Below are positions 55,712 to 64,000 of a stretch of 64,000 nt of DNA, one piece after another. Both the position numbers and the translations under genes were made by a program. The number at the start of each line of letters is the position of its first letter. Position 1 is the stretch's first letter. The notes under the pieces were generated by a model. The model was not told the DNA's origin, did not search any database, and saw nothing but the letters and a program-made list of their open reading frames with translations. This DNA comes from Strigamia acuminata (Eukaryota; Arthropoda; Chilopoda; Geophilomorpha; Linotaeniidae). The stretch is taken from NCBI GenBank assembly GCA_949358305.1, contig OX442316.1:1302001-1366000 (forward strand). Reading direction: 5' to 3'.

Positions 55712-58700
55712 GGTGCCGAAGTTTGAACAAAGTGACAAAGTGGTGGAGATGAGATGCGGCTTTGAACTCTGAGCTCGGTCGTTGCAAGTTGCAAACTAAA
55801 AAGAAAAGTGTCGGCTCAAGGTGCTTTACAAAACTACTCCTCATTTAGTCCTACATCCCGCTGACGTCAATCAAATTCAGCCCAATGAGTGTAGACCTCG
55901 AATCAGACGTAAAATCCTTGGAGGAAAAAAAGTTCCACAGTTATTTCAGGATCTCAAAGCCATTTACATGGAAGAAATAAAAAATAAATGCAAAAATAAT
56001 GGAAAGAAATAAAATAAAAGAAAGTAGTGCAGAAATAAAGTTTGTCGGCTGGAAAAATGCTATAAAATTTGTGACATGTTAAGACATCATTTGAATTACG
56101 TGGAGAAAACAAGTTAATGTCGTAAAAATTTTATGTAAACTCATTTTTATAAATTAAAAATTAAAAATTAAAAATTAAAAAATGTATTTATTAGTTTTAT
56201 TCCATTAGGCCCAATATTATAAAAAAATAAATAAATAAATAAATAAATAAATGTAATTTTTTTTATACATTTTTATTTACACATAATGGGAAAAAACAGG
56301 CATTGTTTGATCACATTTTATTATCATATATTATTGGGTGACAATGGATAAAACAAGTTTTCATGGAATAATCCTAATAATTTAAATTCATATCATCAAT
56401 TCCTGGATTTTGGTTGTGTTAGTCACTTGAGTGGAATGTCCACTGTTGTTTTAATGCTTGGATTCACTTTGATGCTGTGGGACAAAACTAAAGCCACGAG
56501 TTTGTTTTTGTTATTTTATATAAGGTGGTTTGGAAATGAGTCATAAAAGAAGGTGCTCAAGATAAGCCTCGTTTCAAGGTTAGGTTTAACACTAACAGCA
56601 GATTCTGATCAATTTTATTCAATGTTTATTGCTTGAATTTCAATTTCTCATGTGAAAGCGAAGTGACTCATGCCCACTTAATGAGCCTAAATAAAAAAAT
56701 TGGCTAATCTTCTAGTTTTGATGTTATTTATTGTTATTAAACTTCTTGCATTGAATTAATGTCTCCAATCGCCAAAACTCAAACACGTGCACTTGCTTAT
56801 TGCAATATAAAAGAAGATGCAAGTTCAAGATCTGTCAAATCATTAAAGTAGAAATTTTGATTTAGTGTAGAACATTTTTACCTTATCTTTTACACACTTA
56901 ACTATCAAAAAAAATAAAAGAAAACTACCTAAATTGAATTGACCTACTTGTGGTGTTCAAAAGGGAAAACTAAATGAAAACAGATTGCAGTCACTGGAAA
57001 TAATTATTGGATAAATTTCCACTACATTTGTGCAGCCAACAATGACTTCCATGCAGTTCCATTGTTCCGCTCCTGTCCCAATGAGATTTTAGTCAGATTT
57101 TATGCAGTTTTCCACCATTTTTGATGTTCAAACACCCAGCAAACAGCTTTGGAACAATGGATCTGCCAGATCTAGTGAAAAGTGTGGATCGGGTAAGACT
57201 TGAATAGGACCTTTGATTGAACAATTTGGAGTGCATTATTAATATGTGTCATAACCTAAATGTTGACTTAGTTGGTCTATAATTAGGTGTTGGTAATAAA
57301 AAATTATTATAAACCACAAAACAAATGGTGAATTTGCTTTATTTATGCACAATTTGTCGCTTTGGTACATCAAAGAAAATTGAAAGAAAAAAAAGAAAAA
57401 GAGAAAAAAGAAAGTTATTCCATTCATTTCTTTTTTACTATGAAACCTGTTATGCAACTTGATATTAATTCTCCTATTTTGAGATGAATTCATCCTCTCG
57501 CATTATTCTTAATTCATGTAATCTTCAAGGTTTTTGGGTTGATGCCATTAAGCCATTGGACACATGTCAACTGACCACCCCTAAGCTGCGATTGACCTAT
57601 CAATTTGTCCTAATTTTTCTTTTGCTGCTCAAAATTTTCCCTCCAATTATCACTTTAGTCATTGGAAACAAAAAATATGGAGCTACAATATCACGTAATG
57701 CAAATTATCAATTTTTAAACGTTATTGTCTTCATTTGTATTTTTCAAATTTTATTTTCTTCATTTTTCACTCAAACCGGATCTTAATGCCAAGGCTTTTG
57801 GAGACCCAAGGTGACATTGTGCATAAACATTTTTTTTAAAATAAAGTTATCAGGAGGAAGTAAAAAAGGTGTTAATTTATTTCTGTTTTGTATATTTTTT
57901 TTATAAAAATTAATATTCTGAATAAGAAAGTGACCTCAGGACTCCTCCAGAAGGCTACCATAGCCAGGTGCCATTATATGTGTAGGTATACTAGTAGTGT
58001 ATGAATAGACTGTAAGGATAAGGATGGCACATTAATGAAGTTATCAAGTGTGCGACCCAAATTTTTAGAAGCCAAAATAAGTTTTAAAAATATATACAAG
58101 TTTGTTACATTTCAAGTTAATAAAATAACTAGATAAACAATTTGATGACATACCAAAACCGGTAATCAAAATTGATGAACACTATCATCTGTAGTATTCA
58201 TCAATTTTGATTATTTTATAAATGCAGAAAAATGTTTGTGAATTAGTTACCTCTTGAAATTAAACGTGTAAAAAGCATGAATTGGTCCAAAATCTCTGAC
58301 ACATTGTGCTAAGTGAGAATGCAAATTAATTGTTTGGGCTAATAAATTTCTCACCAGACCAACTTTCACATTCTCGGCAAAATGTCACGATTAATGTTGA
58401 CATGTAGTAAATTGGGGCGCTGGTGCCAAAGCCTCACTTTGCCATGTGTACTCTGTAACTTTCTTCTTATTTTCTGGTATAGTGTAGTATACTTTCTTGA
58501 TGCCAAATTCAAAAACTTAATTTCATTATTTGAATCTGTAATCACAAAAGTCTAAAATTGTTAATTGCGCACGAGTGAGTACAGTGCCATTACCTGTTGT
58601 TATCATCCCTGTAATTTACTCTAATTTATCAATTGGTAATGATGCCAATAAACCATACTCCGTATTTTATTTGTATAGTTAGATTAACAGAGAAATCTTA

Positions 58701-60052
58701 AATACTGCGCCAATCTGGTAATTTTCCACTGTGTCATCACTAAAACCGAAAATGCAAATGGCGGTTCATGTTCATTTGCAATTACTTCCTCAATGGCGCA
58801 TGTAGTATACGTATAGTAATTAGCGGTGTGCAATGCCACATTTGAGAGTGCGAAATCACTGAATTATTCATGTGCATGTTGCGGGATAATCGCAATAAAT
58901 AATCGCCTGACAATGACAACTGTGCGTGCACGTTTCTATTGGCGCAAAAAAAATGGATGACGTCATTTGGTATATGGAAATAAATTAGCAGAGCGCTGTA
59001 ACATAATTTTTTTGGCATCCATCTTGGAATTTCAAATTTTTTTTTATTTTATGTTGTTTTTTGGGAATAAATGCTCACAATATACAGACATTTGCATGAA
59101 ATTGTGCAGAATAAATGGAGAAAAAGTTTTTTTTTCGGATTTTATTTAACCTAATTATTTCATTTAAATCATTTAAATTCTTTTTCAGTCATCCTGTTTT
59201 GAAGAATTCATCTTCAGTTAGTTGACCTGTAATTAGAGTGGTCTCTTTGTGCACTTATTGATTGGTTAAAATGAAAATTCAGTTGGAATATATAAAATAA
59301 TAAAACTGGAGAATTTCCAATGAAATGCGACATCATTTATTCAGAATTTCTTCATTTCCCTCTTAGTTGGTTAAGCAGAAAATTTTTTTAAAAAATTGAT
59401 TTGATTTGATTTTTTTGATGGCCCACACACACACACGTTTTGTTTTCATTAATAAATCAAGTTTTAATCCCAGCATCAAGGTTACAATTCCTAGATGTAA
59501 TCTGGTGGTAGTGAATGCATTATAGTCTCATTATGAGTGCAAGTACAGTCATAACTCATTAACAATTAGGAGGAAGTGTTTTGCCCAAATCCAGGAAATG
59601 CAAGTAAAGAAAAATACATACCCAGATTAAGAAAAATTCTGACATAATAGTTATTACACAGAAATTAGCAAAAACAACAAAAAAACAAAGAGTCCAAGCA
59701 AAACAACTTGTTACTCTAAAAAATAAATTGCATTAAAAATATAAAGAAGGTAATTTATTGATTTTTAAAAATGTATTTCCGTGTGAAATCTGCTTTAGCA
59801 GATGAAAACTGTCACAAACACATAATTTTTACGTATTTATTGTATTTTTCCTATTGATTGTAGAAGAAAATTTTTTTAAATCTTGCAACAGAAGTTTTAA
59901 AATAGAAATTATTGCAAAACTAGTGACTTAAGTTAAGATTTATGAGCTTCGTCGGCTATTCATTGCTGCAATCAAAAATGACCAGTGCAGACCGGCATCT
60001 AGTGACTGGATTCTAAAGCGTAGTATCATCCAGCATCACGCAGGCCCTAGAA
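55712..60052. other. Long intergenic region upstream of M-spondin-like gene
   Basis: It is mostly AT-rich, with simple repeats AAATT (56150-56180) and AAAT (56224-56252). One coding-looking ORF (55829-56011) is listed separately. A short possible first exon (ATGGATCTGCCAGATC with donor GTAAGA, near 57160-57195) has no continuation. The Leu/Phe-rich ORF at 57484-57786 is not supported. Confidence 0.5.
55829..56011 (+). CDS. Unassigned coding-like ORF (possible terminal exon or relic)
   Basis: After a possible acceptor (GGCTCAAG) an open frame reads VLYKTTPHLVLHPADVNQIQ, then PNECRPRIRRKILGGKKVPQ, LFQDLKAIYMEEIKNK and a TAA stop. The composition is that of a folded, basic protein and differs from the low-complexity ORFs around it. 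It has no ATG at its head, lies 118 bases from the divergent M-spondin-like start, and matches no family I can name. It may be the last exon of a plus-strand gene, a processed-gene fragment, or chance. Confidence 0.3.
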
Positions 60053-60286
60053 TTATTCCAGATCCGTTAGATCTTGCTCCTTGTACGTCATAGGTTTGAA
60101 ACGGTTATCAGCTTCCGGTTCAGTTTTAAGCGGCGACCACGTTAGCTGTTGTAGCGTGAGTATTGAATCCATCATTTCATCTTGATTATTCTTGAAATAT
60201 TTCACCCATCCGTATTGTAAATAATCATTTCTACTTTCTAACACATCCCGTACGATTAATTGTGTAGAAATTTTTAAGAATTTAAC
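60053..60286 (-). CDS. Unassigned coding-like ORF upstream of RpLP0
   Basis: A minus-strand frame closed by TAA at 60055-60053 is open back to 60286. The part from 60244 on reads VLESRNDYLQYGWVKYFKNN, then QDEMMDSILTLQQLTWSPLK, TEPEADNRFKPMTYKEQDL. It is polar, of balanced composition, and GC-richer than its surroundings, which suggests real or recently real coding sequence. The only in-frame ATGs are internal (MMDSILTL, 60174 onward). An acceptor (GTGTTAG near 60240) could make it a last exon, but no upstream exon is visible, and RpLP0 starts divergently 64 bases away. I cannot assign a function. Confidence 0.35.
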   Translation of the reverse strand, partial: VKFLKISTQLIVRDVLESRNDYLQYGWVKYFKNNQDEMMDSILTLQQLTWSPLKTEPEADNRFKPMTYKEQDLTDLE

Positions 60287-60349
60287 TTAGATTTTCTTGT
60301 TTTAGAGTCCTTAAAAAACCTTGACGCACAACCGTGCTTTACCACAAAG

Positions 60350-62160
60350 ATGGGCAGGGAGGACAAAAAGACATGGAAGAAGAATTACTTCACCAAACTG
60401 ATTGTACATTAATGATTTATGATTTTTTTTATGATTTCATATTCATATATATATATATATATTTTTTAATAGCAACATATTGAGGAGTATCCAAAATGTT
60501 TCATTGTCGGCGTGGACAATGTGGGTTCGAAGCAGATGCAGCAGATTCGCATCCAACTGCGAGGCGCCGGCGCTGTTTTGATGGGCAAAAACACGATGAT
60601 CCGTAAAGCTATTCGAGGACATTTGGAGAAAAACCCCGCTTTGGATCGGTAAATTAAACAATTTCGTGTGCAAATGGGTTTTTCAGATAAATTTCATATA
60701 TTTTTTTGTTGAAATTCATGTTTTTTGGTTAAATTTCCTGTTTTATTTGTTCGAATTTGTATTATTTGGTTAAATTTATTATTTTTCATATAAAAATTCC
60801 GTGTTTTAGTTATATTCCGATTTATTAGTTTAAATTTTTGCTGTTAGTAAAAATTCGTTTTATTAATTGCATTCTGTTATTTTTTTTCTTATTAGTTTAA
60901 TCAATCATATTCGTGGTAATGTTGGATTCGTATTCACCAAGGACGATCTTGTGGAAGTTAGAGATAAAATTGTTGCAAACAAGGTATAATTTAATTCAAT
61001 GAAACTTTTTTATGTAATAATTTTCTTTTTTTTTAATTTTAAAATAAAATGTAGGTTCAAGCACCAGCTAAGGCAGGCGCTTTGGCTCCGATTGATGTGA
61101 TAATTCCGGCGCAGAACACCGGTTTGGGACCCGAAAAAACATCCTTTTTTCAAGCTTTGTCCATTTCAACTAAAATCTCGAAAGGAACCATTGAAATCAT
61201 GGTAAAATGAATCAAAATAAATTGATCTTTACTTAAATTTCTAGCGTTTACAAAATTTTGATATAACTTTCAGATTTTGATTGGTAAAAATATAATTAAT
61301 TGACATTTTGGTTTAATTTTAGTCTGATGTGCATTTGATTAAAAAGGAGGAACGAGTGGGTGCTAGCGAAGCCATGTTATTGAACATGTTGAACATTTCG
61401 CCGTTCACTTACGGTCTAAAAATCCAACAAGGCAAGAACAACAAAAATTTAAGAAACATTTTTTTATTTTTAATTTATTTTTTTATTTTTAGTGTATGAT
61501 TCGGGAACCGTGTTCGAACCGTCCATCTTAGACATCAAGCAAGATGATTTGCGTGAGAAATTCATGATCGTAAGCAAAAACCAACAAGAAAAAAAATCGA
61601 GAATAAAAATTTAAACTCTTAATTTTTTCCAATTCTAGGGAGTAGCGAACATCGCCGGTTTGTGCCTGCAAATCGGGTACCCAACTCTGGCTTCAGCGAC
61701 CCACTCGCTCGCGAACGGATTCAAGAACCTCGTCGCCATTGCGGTCGTCACTAACATCGACTTCAAGGAAGCTACGCATGTAATTATCGATTTTTATCAC
61801 CCAAATTGCTTGTGTTTTCGCGATGATGATGATGTTTCGACGAGTTTGGCGGTTATAGTGCTGTTTCCAGAAATGGAGAACCCTTCAGCATTGGCCGTGG
61901 AACGTGAATTCAAACGCCTCGTGCAGTCTGAGCGAATTTTTGACGTTTTTAATTTTAAAAATTTATTCGATTTATGGTGATTTAATTTTGGTTTTTAGGC
62001 GAAGGATTTCTTGAAGGATCCGTCTAAGTTTGTTGTAGCGGCTGCGGCACCTGTGGCCGCCGTGCAGAAGGCCGGAAGTCCGAAAAAGGAAGAGAAACCG
62101 AAGGTGGAAGAGAAGGATTCCGAATCCGAAGACGATATGGGTTTCGGGCTCTTCGATTAA
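60350..62160 (+). CDS. RpLP0: 60S acidic ribosomal protein P0
   Basis: Eight exons: 60350-60403, 60473-60648, 60896-60983, 61055-61201, 61323-61431, 61493-61569, 61639-61779 and 61999-62160, giving 317 residues. It matches animal P0 (uL10) throughout: [109 protein letters not shown] and the conserved tail [12 protein letters not shown]0 anchors the P1/P2 stalk that recruits and activates translation GTPases. The acidic tail is shared by all stalk proteins. The Ala-rich hinge is short and Lys/Glu-rich ([11 protein letters not shown]). Intron 5 (61432-61492) starts GCAAGA, a GC-AG intron. The others are GT-AG. The ORF at 61660-61980 is exon 7 read into its intron. Confidence 0.98.
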
Positions 62161-62236
62161 ACATCCCTGGCGATTTATAATTGTTCAGTGGAAAATATAT
62201 AGGGGAAAATTAATGTTTTTTACCTTATATGATTGA

Positions 62237-62242
62237 AATAAA
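62237..62242 (+). terminator. Poly(A) signal of RpLP0
   Basis: AATAAA lies 77 bases past the stop, followed by further AATAAA-like hexamers. Confidence 0.7.
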
Positions 62243-62889
62243 ATAAATGATTAAATACGAGCGATTATTTCTATTGTTATTGAAGAAACCAAATTTTGTT
62301 AGTAATTAGTGGGAGCCATTTTTGAACTCTATGGAAATGGATACTAGATGGCGAAAGGTTGATGAAAAGTTAACAGCAGTTGTTATGCGAGAATCAGCTG
62401 ATGTAATCTCGACCAATAGAAGGGCAAATTTTCCCTCGCATTTTCCAATTGTGTCTCGGTCCTTCTCGCAACTCATTCCATATCATATCTGTGTGTGTGT
62501 CTAGTTGCTGGGTGTATTGGTTGGGAATGTTTGTTTTCCTTTTCATTTTGGAAACAACTGGCATCGTTAACTGGCATCGTTCAGCGAGATAAGCAAAATG
62601 AATGTTGATAATCTGGCGCTGAATTTGATACGTTGATACGTTGACTGAATCGAATGGCTCAATTCACGAATTGGTGATTTGCTTTCTTAGGCTTATTTGT
62701 ACATTTTGGAATGTTTTATTTTCATTTTTGAATTTGTTCAGACACATTTTGATGTTTTATTTTAATCTTTGACTTTATTTCAGCATTTTTTAATTTTTTA
62801 AATATTTAATTCTAAAAATTTTCAGGAAATATTTCGATGTTGATGGAGGCAGTTTAGGGCGGGCTCCAGTCACTTCCGTCGCTAAATCG

Positions 62890-62935
62890 AACCCAATCCC
62901 CAATTCCCAATCCCCAATTCCCAATCCCCAATTGC
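62890..62935 (+). repeat. Short tandem repeat of CCCAATTCCCAATC
   Basis: Three near-perfect units. The minus-strand ORFs here show it as repeated GDWELGIG. Confidence 0.85.
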
Positions 62936-63127
62936 ATTTCGAATTTCGAGTCGTTTTGGAGTCGGTAAAGTGACCCATGAATGAATGAATGATTGCCCCT
63001 TCTGCTTTTCTACCCACCCACGATGAAATGAAAAGAAAACGAGTAGAAACGAAGTGAATGTGGCGGAAGCGGAACCCGTTTTCACACTCGTTCTACTTTG
63101 CAGTGTGAACGAACGCGGAACGGCATA

Positions 63128-63192
63128 ACGTTGGGTGCACCCAAAATGGGTTACCAAAATTGGGTACCCTGTTTTGGGTGTACCCAGCGTTT
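63128..63192. repeat. Palindrome of GGGT(G/T)(C/A)ACCC motifs
   Basis: An imperfect inverted repeat: AACGTTGGGTGCACCCAAAA at the left faces GTTTTGGGTGTACCCAGCGTT at the right, with GGGTTACC / GGGTACCC in between. It could extrude as a hairpin or be the footprint of a small element. Confidence 0.75.
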
Positions 63193-63245
63193 TGTTCAGA
63201 GCCCGGCGTTTGCGACCACCAAAAAGGCGAGTTCCGTTTTGATAA

Positions 63246-64000
63246 TGAGCAAACAGCAAACTGCGCCGGATGTGTACATGCCTCGTAAATCGCGTTCTCC
63301 GAGCGAAAGGTCTCTTGATTGTCCATGGATTGGTTGGGCGACCCCTCGTCGCGCGCGTAGCACATCACGCGGCGTTAAAGTCGAAACTTTGTTCGTTGAG
63401 CGCCATTTAAACGAAACTTTCCCGTCGTTTTATACTCATTTTCATTCATTTCGGCAACTCTTTCCATTTTTTCTTGCCAGTTTGCGTCGATTTCCATCAA
63501 GTTGGAATTTTCTCCACGTTATTCCGACAATTTCGTTGTATTTGCGAGTGAACTTTGATTGTAATTTGAAGATCGGCTTGCGGCGACGGCGACGGCGCAT
63601 AATCGACACGAACCTTCGGTTTGATTTCGTTGCAACTTGTCGTCTAATTAGTCCTTTTCCCAGCTCCGAATGGGCGTTTTAAGCGGCAACGTGAGCGGCA
63701 CGGCAATAATCCGGACCTAACCGTATTCGGCGTACTGAGCATGAGCGCTTCGTTTTCCCTCGATGGCTGGATTTAAACTTGCAGCAAGGCGATTTCCACA
63801 AATCTTTGATAAATCGTAAATCCGTGCCCGTCAACAACTGATGCTGTTTTAAGAACTGCGCGCGCATTCCGTACTCTACGTTCGCCGTTGGTGCCTCGTT
63901 TTTCATCCTTGTTTGTCTACGGTCCCTCCAAATTCCCTCATTAAATGGAGAAAAGCAAAAGGGGTAATTGGCATGGGTTAATTTATCCACTCCGAAACGA
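63246..64000 (+). CDS. Possible first exon of a gene continuing beyond the window
   Basis: An ATG at 63246 opens MSKQQTAPDVYMPRKSRSPS, then ERSLDCPWIGWATPRRARS, in a GC-richer stretch than the rest of the intergenic DNA. The first ~45 codons look like an ordinary disordered N-terminus. After about 63380 the frame becomes Phe/Leu-rich and probably non-coding, so a donor near there is possible (CGCGGCGTTAAAG), but the site is not typical. The end of the window (63680-64000) is also GC-richer. The gene, if real, cannot be identified. Confidence 0.25.

Larger units (their letters stand above)
62243..63245. other. Intergenic downstream of RpLP0
   Basis: It includes a 14-base tandem repeat (CCCAATTCCCAATC, 62890-62935) and a palindrome with repeated GGGT/ACCC (63128-63192). 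No exon is supported. Confidence 0.5.

Noticed and set aside
57484-57786. 100-residue hydrophobic ORF, possible membrane protein
   Set aside because: Phe/Ile/Leu-rich as expected for AT-rich DNA. No promoter, splice or family evidence.
61660-61980. Separate 106-residue ORF within RpLP0
   Set aside because: It is exon 7 of RpLP0 read through into the following intron.
63679-63990. 103-residue minus-strand ORF at the right edge
   Set aside because: GC-richer sequence lengthens ORFs here, and there is no family resemblance and no splice evidence.

Overview
The window is AT-rich eukaryotic nuclear DNA with split genes and mostly short introns. The gene set points to an arthropod: a CLIP-domain serine protease, a troponin C whose EF-hands II and IV are the canonical ones, an ionotropic receptor without an amino-terminal domain, a CYP2-type P450 and a Gsx/ind-like homeobox gene. 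I cannot name the species. All gene models were built by hand from splice sites, reading phase and family resemblance. No database was searched.

Layout. (1) 1-6 kb: an ORF running off the left edge, one exon that looks like the start of an N-terminal RASSF (RASSF9/10-type) RA domain, a GC-rich patch and repeats. (2) 6.0-28.9 kb: three tandem minus-strand copies of a secreted trypsin-like serine protease in roughly 6-9 kb duplicated units full of transposon debris. Each copy has 7 coding exons with identical phases. Only the middle copy keeps a six-cysteine CLIP domain. Copies 1 and 3 carry a 13-16 codon remnant exon at that place. Relics of the RpS5 promoter lie just downstream of copies 2 and 3, which shows how the array was built. 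(3) 29.1-30.1 kb: ribosomal protein S5. (4) 30.4-33.0 kb: an iGluR-like ionotropic receptor. (5) 34.9-37.5 kb: a CYP2-type cytochrome P450 (minus), head-to-head with (6) a SMYD4-like TPR/MYND/SET gene at 37.9-40.9 kb. (7) 41.7-42.2 kb: a compact Gsx-like homeobox gene (minus). (8) 42.7-43.4 kb troponin C (minus) and 44.9-46.8 kb a calmodulin-like gene (plus), divergently arranged and sharing intron positions. (9) 49.1-55.7 kb: a Spondin-2/M-spondin-like gene (minus). (10) 60.35-62.16 kb: ribosomal protein P0. The rest is intergenic, with some unassigned ORFs.

The genes do not form one pathway. The most interesting content is the protease array (CLIP loss, promoter relics, gene-conversion-like pattern), two probable GC-AG introns (in the receptor and in RpLP0), a set of hAT-type MITEs with clear 8-bp target duplications (one starting on the last base of a stop codon), and the paired EF-hand genes. 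I found no tRNA, rRNA, CRISPR array or bacterial-type operon.
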